Origin: Maniola hyperantus | Lineage: Eukaryota > Arthropoda > Insecta > Lepidoptera > Nymphalidae | Length of the DNA: 64,000 nucleotides | Direction of reading: 5' to 3' | NCBI RefSeq assembly: GCF_902806685.2 | Contig: NC_048557.2 | Coordinates: 1,550,001 to 1,614,000 of the forward strand | Shown here: in pieces, positions 1 to 8,497 of the stretch | Position numbering within the stretch: position 1 is the first letter of the stretch | Layout: each line of letters starts with the position of its first letter | Position numbers and translations under genes: made by a program | Notes under the pieces: generated by a model | Database searches by the model: none | The model's input: the letters and a program-made list of their open reading frames with translations, nothing else | What the model was told of the DNA's origin: nothing

Positions 1-634
1 AAGATCTAACGTCACACCTTATTTGAATTCGCCTTTGTCATAAGAGACCCCGTTTTATTTTTAAACAAAACCCTATGAGAAAAAACTTAAAATTTTATTT
101 ATAAAGCGATAAAAAGAAAATTTATTATGCGGTTTTCTTTTAATGTGTTGTTAAATTAATGTTTGGGACTTATTAACTATGGAAGAGTCGTTATTAGCAA
201 CTTAAACATATTTGGAGATCTGTGTTTCGCGTAACTTGACGTTATTTATTAAATTCCGGCTTTAGGAGTAGATTAACAAAATGTCTACCACTTGTTATAG
301 AACTTGAAAATATTTGTTTTATGACATGCTTGTTCGTCGAGCACGAAACAGTCTCATAAATTATGTATAGGTTAATGTTCTGCAAGAAAGGTCCAAACGA
401 TTACGCCGCGCTACAGGTCGACTGATTAAGGAAACCTACCGTATTAGATTGTATAATACCGTATTAGATTGTATAATGTACCATAGGTATAAATAACTCC
501 TATAGTACGCGATTAACATAATACTGCAGTGTAGATTTTTCAGCCGCTAACAAAGAATATATAATTTTTATTATCAGCATCATCACAATGGATTTAGAGA
601 CTACAGTCCTACAGGACTAAGTGAGGGCACATAC
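1..634 (-). other. Partial intron downstream of w32
   Basis: AT-rich intron sequence. A 20-bp unit containing ACCGTATTAGATTGTAT is tandemly duplicated at about 436-475. No exon recognised; the next coding exon must lie beyond the left edge. Confidence 0.7.
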
Positions 635-771
635 CTCAGGGTCTATCTTCTTGTACTCGGGGTCCTCCTCGTCCACCTCGAAGTACAGCTCCGTAGACGT
701 GAGAGACAGCGTCCCGGGGGCGGTAAGGCCTGGAGCCACCAGCTTCGCGCGCGTGCTGATGTTCACTGGAC
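635..771 (-). CDS. rg: rugose exon w32: start of PH-BEACH domain
   Basis: Residues 2008-2053, ending in phase 0. Contains GPVNISTRAKLVAP, TLSLTSTELYFEVDEEDPE and KKIDPE, matching human AGPVVLSTPAQLIAP and LSITTTEIYFEVDEDD of the BEACH-associated PH domain. Acceptor ATGTGCAG|GTCC, donor GAG|GTATGT. It is the last exon in the window; the gene continues past the left edge. Confidence 0.97.
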
Positions 772-795
772 CTGCACATTACATATCCATATTAA

Positions 796-1026
796 TCACT
801 ACCCATATTATAAATGCAACAGTGTGTTTCTTCGTTGGTTTGTCCTTCAATCATGTCGCAACGGGGCAACGTATCGACGTGATTTACGTGGATGTCGTAT
901 CGTGCATGGGTGTAGTTAAAGAGCTGGCGAGTGACATAGGCTACTTTTTATCCAGAAAAATGAAAGAGTCCCCATGGGATTTTTAAAAACTTAATCCACG
1001 CGAACGAAGTCGGGGGCATTAGGTAG
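796..1026 (+). mobile_element. Non-autonomous Helitron, family H1, 24 bp from w32 acceptor
   Basis: Begins A|TCACTACCCATATTATAAATG and ends after a CGCGAACGAAGTCGGGGGC hairpin remnant with GTAG (decayed CTAG), followed by T. The internal motifs (CAATCATGTCGCAACGG, GACATAGGCTACTTTTTATC) recur in the other H1 copies. It lies in the intron between w31 and w32. Confidence 0.7.
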
Positions 1027-1335
1027 TATTATATATGCGAAAGTCCGTCTGTCTATCTGTAACCTTTTTATACTTCATCTGTTTAACCGATTTTGATGAA
1101 AGGTACAGAGATAGCTAGCATCTTGGAGACGGACTTAGAGTACGGTTTATTGCAGAAAATCAAAGAGTTCCCACGGGATATGTATTGACGAAATTTGGAA
1201 ATGAAATAGCTTGTATCCCGGAGTTAAACATAGGCTACTTTTTATCCCGGAAAATGAAAAAAAAATCACAGGTTTTTTTACATAGGTTTGTAAAAAAGCC
1301 TAAATCCACGCGGAGGAAATCGCGGGCTTGATGTA
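1027..1335 (+). mobile_element. Degenerate H1-related Helitron copy
   Basis: Directly follows the previous element. It contains ATATGCGAAAGTCCGTCTGT, AACCGATTTTGATGAAAGG, GACATAGG-like and CCACGCGGAGGAAATCGCGG motifs in H1 order, with a mutated 3' terminus. Internal duplications are present. Confidence 0.55.
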
Positions 1336-1653
1336 AATAATAATAAGTGATTTTTCAGGAAAAGAACAAAATATTTAAAAAACCGTGGGAAAGGCGCCCT
1401 AATGGCCAGTATTAGGTAAATTCTTCACAAATCCATTCGTTACAATAACTTATAAAGGATAAACATAAACAGGTAAAATATATATGGTCTTTATGAGAAT
1501 TTTAAATTCCATACGGAACTCTTAATGAAATAGAAAATTGGTAAACGTGTAGATTGAAGTCAGCATTCACGTACAAAAATATTGAAAACTTTTTCTGCCA
1601 ACAAAATTTTTTATTGAACGAATTGTTTCTATCCAATATCGGAGACTACTTAC

Positions 1654-1786
1654 CAGTAAGGTCTTGTTCTGCGTCCCGTTCGTCCAAAAGCAATTCAGCG
1701 TCGTCCAGCAACTCGGCAGCGGGCGGCGCCGGCAGCTGCGCTCCCCCGGACGCCTGAGCGATTCTTGCGTGTAACTCTTCCGTGGC
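1654..1786 (-). CDS. rg: rugose exon w31: linker into PH-BEACH
   Basis: Residues 1964-2008, phase 0 in, 1 out. Reads ATEELHARIAQASGGAQLP, AAELLDDAELLLDERDAEQD, LT. Position and acidity match the family's TEEDVVKSK...ETELMLEGDDD segment just before PH-BEACH, although sequence identity is low. Acceptor ATTCGTAG|GCC, donor ACTG|GTAAGT. Confidence 0.85.
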
Positions 1787-1879
1787 CTACGAATCACGAT
1801 TAACGATTAAACGAACTTACCTCTACGTGAAGTTCTATCATAATTATACGAAGTGCTACGACCGAAGAATTAGTTCTAA

Positions 1880-2100
1880 CTAGATGATGCCCGCGACTTC
1901 GTCCGCGTGGGTTTAGGTTTTTAAAAATCCCATGGGAACTCTTTGATTTTCCGGGATCAAAAGTAGCCTTTGTCCTTCCCCGGGATGCAAGCTATCGCTA
2001 TACCAAATTTTGTTAAAAACGGTTGAGCGGATGGGCCGTGAAAGGCTAGCAGACAGACAGACAGACAGACACACTTTCGCATTTATAATATTAGTATGGA
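1880..2100 (-). mobile_element. Non-autonomous Helitron, family H1
   Basis: Reading on the minus strand it starts A|TCCATACTAATATTATAAA, carries a (GTCT)n stretch, and ends in a CGCGGACGAAGTCGCG hairpin, GGGCATCATCTAG, then T. TC start, CTAG end, A/T flanks and lack of terminal inverted repeats fit Helitrons. Confidence 0.75.
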
Positions 2101-2104
2101 TTAA

Positions 2105-2286
2105 CTACAACTACAGTCTTCATCATCATCACGATCAACCCATCGCCGGCTCACTACAGAGCCAAGGGTCTCCTCTCAGAGTGAGAAGGATCTTGGCCAT
2201 AGTCTACCACGCTGGCCATGTGCGGATTGGTAGACTTCACACACCTTAGAGAACATTATGGAGAACTCTCAGGCATGCAGTACAAC
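2105..2286 (-). mobile_element. Truncated tRNA-SINE body fragment
   Basis: Contains CATCATCATCACGATCAACC, GCCGGCTCACTACAGAG and GCGGATTGGTAGACTTCACA, shared with the SINE copies at 57.2-57.5 and 62.5-62.8 kb. The tRNA-like head is missing. Confidence 0.6.
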
Positions 2287-2458
2287 TACAGTACGCGGCA
2301 GAAAATAATGTGCATCCACCTTTAGAAGGAGATGGCGGATTTTTGTCTCTGTCATTGAGACCGACAAAACGTCATATAGGTATGAGTGACAGAGACAACG
2401 ACAAAGCCGAAATGTCATTCTAAAGGCCGATGTACATTACTTTCTGCCGCGTACTGTA
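2287..2458 (+). repeat. MITE family M1, copy 1
   Basis: Inverted termini TACAGTACGCGGCAGAAA and TTTCTGCCGCGTACTGTA; the interior has GACAAAACGTCATATAGG and GAGTGACAGAGACAACG. Other copies at 4.2, 4.9, 25.8 and 63.4 kb. Confidence 0.75.
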
Positions 2459-2780
2459 CTAGTTGGCCCCGAACTGAGGTCTCATGTCCAATGAGTTTGG
2501 ACTACCGACTAATCGATACTAGCGCCGTCTATCGACACAATTGTAAAATTTTGAGAAAAAGCTTTTGCAGAGAAAAATCAGTCAGGCGCTTTCTCTCTAT
2601 TTTCACGTGTATTTCCCGTTCCATTTAAAATTGGTGAACTATAATGTTCAAATTTTACATGCTTCCAAATGAAAAATAAATAAATATCAAAACCGATTTA
2701 GATATTTTGATCATTTGCGATTTAAGTATCATTGGCAAAAGCAAAATCATTTTTTGGAAGTCGTTTAAAAATACGTTTAT

Positions 2781-2952
2781 TATAGTCCGTACAAAATGAG
2801 TTTTCATACGCCATTTTAACTGTATGGGTCAACAGCTGTCATGTCAAAAGTACGGTTCACCTTTAAAACAAAGACTAAAATAGTACTTTTGACATGACAA
2901 TTGACACGTAAAGTTAAAATGGTTCGTGAGGACTCATTTTCTACGCATTATA
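2781..2952 (+). repeat. MITE family M6, abutting the w30 donor
   Basis: Termini TATAGTCCGTACAAAATGAG and, inverted, TATAATGCGTAGAAAATGAG; internal inverted block TCATGTCAAAAGTAC. TA-type ends suggest a TA target duplication. A half copy with the same end lies at 49.7 kb. The right end overlaps positions +2 onward of the w30 splice donor. Confidence 0.65.
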
Positions 2953-2953
2953 C

Positions 2954-3116
2954 CTGTAAAATAGCGTCATTGGGCGGCGGTAGCGGTGCGTGGTGTGATC
3001 TGGTAGCGTGCCTCCTGCCGCGAGCATCTGGCACCAGCCGTCTTCTTCTACGCGCGTCGTCTTCCCAAGAATCCAGTTTCCAAAACCCCCCGTCTATTGA
3101 TTCTCCTTCACTCACA
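2954..3116 (-). CDS. rg: rugose exon w30: DUF1088 end, diverged 3' half
   Basis: Residues 1909-1963, ending in phase 0. GGFWKLDSWEDDARRRRRLV matches family DFWRLDYWEDDLRRRRRFV. After that, the family's conserved GSTHAEALLKAA stretch is replaced by ARGRRHATRSHHAPLPPP and NDAILQ. Acceptor GTTTATAG|TGT, donor CAG|GTATAA. The donor's T and following bases belong to the terminal repeat of a MITE (2781-2952). Boundaries follow from phase and from the fit to w31 (ILQ-ATEELHAR against family EYG-TEEDVVK). Confidence 0.8.
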
Positions 3117-3226
3117 CTATAAACAAAATATTTTATCTCGTTTCTTCATTAGCACTGTAAGATACAAATATAAGTACAAGTATAGGTTACTAGCTGATGC
3201 TCTCGATTTTGTCCGTATGGATTTCA

Positions 3227-3335
3227 TAATCAGTATCAACCGATAGACGTCCACAGCTGGACATAGGTCTCTTATAGGGACCTCCACACGTCACGGTCTT
3301 GCGCCGTCTGAATCCAGCGGCTCCCTGCGACTCCG
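3227..3335 (-). mobile_element. RTE-type LINE 3' fragment
   Basis: Contains CAACCGATAGACGTCCACAG, CTGGACATAGGTCTC and CCACACGTCACGGTCTTGCG, the decayed C-terminal reverse-transcriptase motif seen more completely at 57.6-57.7 kb (RRVAG-RWIQ-QDRGVW). Nested in the H1 Helitron. Confidence 0.6.
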
Positions 3336-3429
3336 CATGGATTTAAGTTTTTAAAATCCCGTTGGGAGTTCCTTGATTTTCCGGGACATGGTATTTTTTA
3401 TCCCGACTATAATATGTCACTCCCCAGCT

Positions 3430-3574
3430 CTAAGGCTGAGATAAATAGAGCGCACTTTAACTTTGCTCAGACTTAAGATTGAGTTAAAACGAGACGGATT
3501 TATGTAAAAGATATAGCTGTCTCGTTTTAACTCTGTCTTAAGTCTTAGCTAAGTCAGAGTGTGCTCTATAGATC
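3430..3574 (+). repeat. MITE family M3, copy 1
   Basis: Long inverted arms: TAGAGCGCACTTTAACTTTG and GAGTTAAAACGAGAC match, inverted, GTCTCGTTTTAACTC and CAGAGTGTGCTCTATAG. Copies also at 14.6 and 59.3 kb. Confidence 0.75.
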
Positions 3575-3693
3575 CCACCCTCACTTAATCCATGCAAAAA
3601 AAATCACGTCGATACAATGTGACGTGATTGAAGGATAAACCAACAAACAAACAAACACACTTTCGCATTTATAGTATGGGTAGTGATAGTTAC

Positions 3694-3836
3694 CCAGCTC
3701 TGGCCGCGGCTGCGTGCTGCAACTTGTCTAATAGCCGCGCGGCGGACGCTTGGTCCCGGCGCCGGGCCGCGGCTATTAGTCGCTCGCAAGTTCGCTCTTC
3801 CTCACCTCTCTCTTGATTTGTTGTCGCGCACAGACA
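3694..3836 (-). CDS. rg: rugose exon w29: DUF1088, partly diverged
   Basis: Residues 1862-1909, phase 0 in, 2 out. GEEERTCERLIAAARRRD aligns without gaps to family REEEKMCDHLISAAKHRD, and CLCATTNQER to SQCAQYAADR. The second half (LLDKLQHAAAARAG) keeps helix character but lacks the family's NKHGAWG. Base composition is unusually GC-rich. Acceptor GTTACAG|TGT, donor GCTGG|GTAACT. A Helitron begins seven bases into the intron. Confidence 0.88.
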
Positions 3837-4212
3837 CTGTAACAAAACAATATCTGATGACTAACTAACTAGTTTACACTGACATTTACTTGACTAACGG
3901 CCAATCTTCTTTATGCCTTCTTCAAATTACGTGGGAATAGCGAAGTGCAATGTGCTGATTTGGGACTGGGAACGGCCATTGAACAAAAGAAAAAAACCTG
4001 AGATCTCCCTTCCCTGACATGTACGCAAAATTTACACAAATCTGGTAGAAAAGTCTTTTCCGTTAAACTTTAAGGTGATCATGCGTTAAGCGTCAAGAGA
4101 AATAAGTAGCGTATAAGTGCCACGCATCTGCCCGTTCGTGTGTGGTGGCAACTAGGTGAGAGCATTTGACGCAAGCGGCACCAACGCGCGTTCATTGGCA
4201 TTTTATAGAATC

Positions 4213-4384
4213 ACCGTGAAAGTAATGTACATCGGCCTTTAGAGTGACATTTCGGCTTTGTAGAGAGTTGTCTCTGTCACTCATACCTATATGACATTTT
4301 GTCGGTCTCAACGACCGAGGCAGTGCTCTACAAATCTGCTATCTCCTTCTAAAGGTCGATGTACATCACTTTCGGCCACGTACC
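4213..4384 (-). repeat. MITE family M1, copy 2
   Basis: Opposite orientation to copy 1: GTAATGTACATCGGCCTTTA, GTCTCTGTCACTCATACC, GACATTTTGTCGGTCTCAAC, and ACTTTCGGCCACGTAC at the end. Lies in the w28-w29 intron, which is otherwise AT-rich without recognised features. Confidence 0.7.
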
Positions 4385-4574
4385 TACTGTAATCTACTTA
4401 TCTTGTCGTATTTTCCAAAAAAAAACAGATAAAATAATTTATTTATTTGCGACAAAATGTTAGTGGACAATTTTATTCTCTAAATCGCTTTCTCAGCACA
4501 TCAGGTAGAATGAAGATAATTTTCTATAACTATTTTGAGAACAACTTAGAAGAAATTGCAGTCAAAAAAAGTAC

Positions 4575-4810
4575 CTCGAAATCTGCATGTTTGAGGACAT
4601 CATCCGCCCTCATCCTGTTCAGTATAAATTCGGCTTCGTTCGCCACTCTCACGATGTGGTCTCTCATAGCATGTGACAGCAATCGACCCTCGTTGATCAG
4701 CTCTATGAACGCCAGACCGGCGTGCTTCTGCAGGGAGTTCTGCCACTCCTGGGAGCAGAGCAGCATCACCAGCTCCACCACTGAGGTGCTGGATTTAAAG
4801 GTCTGGAGAC
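4575..4810 (-). CDS. rg: rugose exon w28: DUF1088
   Basis: Residues 1783-1861, ending in phase 0. Contains SSTSVVELVMLLCSQEWQNS, QKHAGLAFIELINEGRLLS and DHIVRVANEAEFILNRMRA, almost identical to insect and vertebrate neurobeachins. Acceptor ATTGCAG|GTC, donor GAG|GTACTT. Confidence 0.98.
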
Positions 4811-4934
4811 CTGCAATGAACGGATTTGGGTAGTAGGTATGTTTGGAATAATTGCCTTGTTAGCAACGACGGTTGGTACGTACTGCGCAATAGACGATTC
4901 ATTCCAACAAGAATTTTTTGATGTTCTATACATT

Positions 4935-5119
4935 TACAGTACGTGGCCGAAAACAAATGTACATTGACCTTTAGAAGGCGATAGCAGATTTGTAGAGCGC
5001 TGTTCCTGTCGTTGAGATCGACAAAACGTCATGTAGGTATGAGTGACAGAGACAACGCTCTACAAAGTAGAAATGTCATTCTAAAGGCCGATGTACATTA
5101 CTTTCGGCCGCGTAATGTA
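4935..5119 (+). repeat. MITE family M1, copy 3
   Basis: Termini TACAGTACGTGGCCGAAA and TTTCGGCCGCGTAATGTA; body as in copy 1. Lies in the intron between w27 and w28. Confidence 0.75.
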
Positions 5120-5386
5120 ACTCATTGGTCATTGGCAGAGTGAACTAGAGTGGAGAAACTCTCGGTTTGATCCTAAATCGACGATATGTCAAATAGGCTA
5201 TGGTGACGTAGAATCATAGAAAAATAGGGCTACCTGCGTAGCCTGCGTACCTGCTTAGAGAAACTTTCAGCTTTTATAAAAAACGAAGGTCTAGCACGCG
5301 CTGGCTCTTAGTCCAGTAGAGAGAGCGCTATATTGACTCCATTCCACGGATAGGGTACAGTTACTAAAAATGTTATCATAACTTAC

Positions 5387-5585
5387 CCTCCATCAGCAAT
5401 TCCTGTCCGTGACTTCCAACCAGAGTTTTGGAGAGAAACGGCGCGAAGTCCAGCATGATCTCCCTCAACAGTGGGCACACCGGTCCCAACGCTGTCTCCA
5501 GTTTGTGTGTGAGGGAAGCCTCGCGAGACACGCCGTCCGCGGACATTGATGCGTTCATTGTGAGGCCGGCGAGGGTTTCGTTATC
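5387..5585 (-). CDS. rg: rugose exon w27: start of DUF1088 block
   Basis: Residues 1717-1783, phase 0 in, 1 out. Contains HKLETALGPVCPLLREIMLD and FAPFLSKTLVGSHGQELLME, matching human APLLREIFVDFAPFLSRTLLGSHGQELLIEG. Acceptor ACATAG|GAT, donor GAGG|GTAAGT. Confidence 0.97.
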
Positions 5586-5633
5586 CTATGTAATACAAGA
5601 AACTGAACGTCTAATCTAATCGGCTAATGTTAT

Positions 5634-5765
5634 AGTACGTGACAGGTAGTGATGACAATCGGGGTATGAGGACACACCCGCACGTCACCCGCGCTCGCCC
5701 GCACCGGGTTAGAGGGGGGCTCTGTCCAGGGCGTCTCCACACCGATTGCTACCTTGACATGTCGA
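5634..5765 (+). repeat. GC-rich fold-back repeat M2, copy 1
   Basis: GTACGTGACAGGTAGTGATG, GACAATCGGGGTATGAGG, a GC-rich centre (CGCTCGCCCGCACCGGGT) and the inverted end CCGATTGCTACCTTGACATG. Strongly GC-rich in AT-rich surroundings; four other copies in the window. Confidence 0.7.
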
Positions 5766-6014
5766 CTACTTACTTATACGTAGATGTCAAAACGGAGGAC
5801 ACCAAAAAGCCATAATCATTTTAACCGCTTATTATGCAAAACAATCGTATTTATTCTTGACAAAACAAATAAGCGAAATTCCGCGTGCGAAAAAACGTAC
5901 GCAGACTTCCCGCTCGAATGTGTCATTTGTTGAAGAGCGATATTGTTTACGCTGTATTCTAATTTCTCATCCCTACAAGTCTAATAAAGTATTTAATTTA
6001 AAAAACTAACTTAC

Positions 6015-6115
6015 CGGATGTAAATGTCTTTGCGCAGTTTGCAAACTTCTATTTTGGTGTCGCTGAGCAAGGTGGTGGTGTTCTGAATTTCTCATATGAA
6101 TTTGTTTGTCGATAT
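6015..6115 (-). CDS. rg: rugose exon w26: second variable linker
   Basis: Residues 1683-1716, ending in phase 0. Reads IDKQIHMRNSEHHHLAQRHQ then NRSLQTAQRHLHP, His/Gln-rich. Acceptor GTCACAG|ATATC, donor CCG|GTAAGT. Together w25 and w26 are 210 nt, so skipping both keeps frame. Confidence 0.8.
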
Positions 6116-6196
6116 CTGTGACAAAATCAGAAATTAGTCAGCTATAACTCATGAAGTTATTCAATTGATCTCGTATCAAGCGTTTGTGTGAGTTAC

Positions 6197-6305
6197 CTTC
6201 ATGTATATTTCCTTCGTGATCTCTCGTCCTTCCAGTAATTGTGGCAGGACCTCTTTCACCATCTTCGTTTAAGTTTACGTCAGTCCAGGATTCGTCGTTA
6301 CTCAC
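6197..6305 (-). CDS. rg: rugose exon w25: second variable linker
   Basis: Residues 1647-1683, phase 0 in, 1 out. Reads VSNDESWTDVNLNEDGERG then PATITGRTRDHEGNIHE. Acceptor TTCCTAG|GTG, donor GAAG|GTAACT. The exon's first bases, GTGAGTAACG, themselves look like a donor, so the 3' splice site is immediately followed by a 5' splice-site-like sequence. Only 81 bp of intron separate it from w26. Confidence 0.8.
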
Positions 6306-6490
6306 CTAGGAAATACGCACAAATTTCACAAAAACATTCTTCTTAAGTAATCTTCTAAAATTAATTTTTTTAACATTTTTTTTTATTGAAGTGGATTATT
6401 ATATTATGCATTTAAGTGAGAGATTTAGGTATATCGTAGCTTAAAACTTACGCCCATGTTTGCCCAATTTGAAGTGCTCTTATTGATACA

Positions 6491-6713
6491 CTAGCTTACG
6501 CTCGCGACTTCGTCCGCGTGGACTACACAAATTTCTAATCCCAATTTCACCCCTCTAGGGGTTGAATTTTCAAAAATCCTTTCTTAGCGGATGCCTACGT
6601 CATAATAGCTATCTGCATGCCAAATTTCAGCCCGATCGTTCTAGTAGTTTGAGCTGTGCGTTAATAGATCAGTCAGTCAGTCAGTTACCTTTTCTTTTTA
6701 TATAATATTTAGA
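6491..6713 (-). mobile_element. Non-autonomous Helitron, family H2
   Basis: On the minus strand: A|TCTAAATATTATATAAAAAG, a TGAC repeat, GGCATGCAGATAGCTATTAT, and end CGCGGACGAAGTCGCGAGCG hairpin, GTAAGCTAG|T. TC/CTAG ends and A/T flanks are intact. Lies in the intron between w24 and w25. Confidence 0.8.
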
Positions 6714-6788
6714 TGATGACTATTCATTGCGAAGAAGAAATAAACTTATAAAAACAGGTGGCTGCGGAAGAAGTAAAATATATCTTAC

Positions 6789-6899
6789 GGGATGTTTGTT
6801 GTCATCTAGCGCAATCTCGCTGGACGTCTCGGGGTCGTTGTTGGTAGTTTCAGTGGAGTTGAGGTGGAAGGAGCCCGCGTCTTCTATCGAGTCCACGCT
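6789..6899 (-). CDS. rg: rugose exon w24: second variable linker
   Basis: Residues 1610-1646, phase 0-0. Reads SVDSIEDAGSFHLNSTETTN then NDPETSSEIALDDNKHP. Acceptor TTACCAG|AGC, donor CCC|GTAAGA. Acidic and Ser/Thr-rich; being symmetric in phase it could be skipped without frame loss. Confidence 0.85.
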
Positions 6900-6965
6900 C
6901 TGGTAATTATTGCAGATTGAACCATGTTAATTTTATACTATATCAAAAATTTGAATTAAGCCCTC

Positions 6966-7502
6966 CTACACACGGACGCTTTTTTAAGGAAGAATGAAGG
7001 AAATTGTTTTAAAATACAAGCTCGCTCTGTACTCACGTGAATCGTAGCCGTGGATAGCGCGGCATCCTACATTGCCCGCAACTGCGTGGGAACTTTTTGC
7101 GACTAATATAACCCACTATACAGTATACTAGCAACTTTTCACAGTCTAGCTAGTCCATTATTCAAGGACAACAAAACTGACATTGTACGCGAAATGCAAC
7201 TTAACCATCCACAAAATCGTGGCAGCGTTCCCGGCCTTTCGCAGGATGTGTTCATACGTTTAGCTAAAGGTCAAAATTAATAAATCAATTAAATAGTTAG
7301 TAAACGTTGTTAATTGTCGAAGAAGACCTTTTTTAAATGACAACGTTTCTAAGTGATATATCGATAGATTACAGGTAGGATTGGTCGATCGAGGACCAGT
7401 GTTGAAATCACAAGTTACAACACTTGCTGAATGCTGATAAGTGTTATTTAAATTTGGCTTATGTCAGATTCGACGATTTTTAACACGCTTTAGAAAAGCG
7501 TC
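6966..7502. repeat. Candidate 0.54-kb element with short inverted termini
   Basis: CACACGGACGCTTTTTTAAG near the left end is matched in inverse by TAGAAAAGCGTCCGTGTG at the right end. The interior has no long frame. Possibly a non-autonomous DNA transposon; no second copy was seen in the window. Confidence 0.35.
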
Positions 7503-8339
7503 CGTGTGACCGAGAGCTATGACTCTGAATATAAGGTGCCATCTTTAAGCACAAATAATAAGTCATTTACATAGATAAACTCTCGAAATACAATTTCAAA
7601 ATGTAAGAAATTTGAAATTAGCAATCAGTACTAAAATATTTATTGGGTATACACAAAAAAATATTAGGTTAATACATATATTAGTTTTAGCAAATTGTAT
7701 TTATATTATTATTCACAAATACACATAATAAATAAAAATACCTACGCTGTCCAGAGTACAATAGGTTTATAGTCAATTATTTATTTAATAGATAAGTGAT
7801 AGATAAAATATTAGTGGCCATTAGAACACGTCTAAAACTCTAAGAAAGAGGGGTAAAAAGCTCAGAACTTGACCAGAAAAATACTATTTTTAATACTTTG
7901 TGCATTCTTTATATCATTAGTCTATGGAAAAAGTGCTTGTTTAAAACAGACTTCATGCTTTTATGTGAACTTTCAATGATATTCCATAGACGAATGATGT
8001 ATTATTAAAAAAAATTAAAGCTTCGGTTAAAATGAATATAATCTTGCGCGCGATGCGGGATCAATAAATATTTTATGCGAATATCCGCGTCTTGAACACA
8101 TCCACACGATTCAATGATTGCAGCTCGCGCGGGATTCACCTGTATGACCAAAGCTTTATCATGTTAAATAATCTTTAGTCATTTTTTCTGGCCAAGTTCA
8201 ATAAAGTGATAACATGCAAACTAAATAAAGGTGGAGACAGCAAGCGAAGCAATACTAATACATACATAGAAATAATAGTATTTCATGGAGCTGAAATGCA
8301 CAGGTGATATTAATTTTCTATTTTCTAATAGTAAGTATT

Positions 8340-8497
8340 GTATAGAACGCGACAGGTTACGATGGCAATCAGGGTATGAGGCGGGGGGACATCCCGCACG
8401 GAACCGTCGCTAGCCCGCACCGGGTCAGCACGAGGGCTCTGCGGGTGTGCAGGACGTTCCCTCCCCGATTACCATCTCGAACTGTCAACGACTACAG
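8340..8497 (+). repeat. GC-rich fold-back repeat M2, copy 2
   Basis: ACGCGACAGGTTACGATGGC, AATCAGGGTATGAGGCGG, GC-rich centre, and inverted end CCCCGATTACCATCTCGAAC then CTGTC. Confidence 0.7.

Larger units (their letters stand above)
3185..3686 (-). mobile_element. H1 Helitron with nested insertions, next to w29 donor
   Basis: On the minus strand it begins A|TCACTACCCATACTATAAA and runs through CAATCACGTCACATTG-type sequence to a decayed CTAG end near 3185 (ACTAGCTGATGC on plus). It is interrupted by an M3 MITE (3430-3574) and by an RTE-type LINE fragment (about 3227-3335). Its first base lies seven bases after the w29 exon end. Confidence 0.65.
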
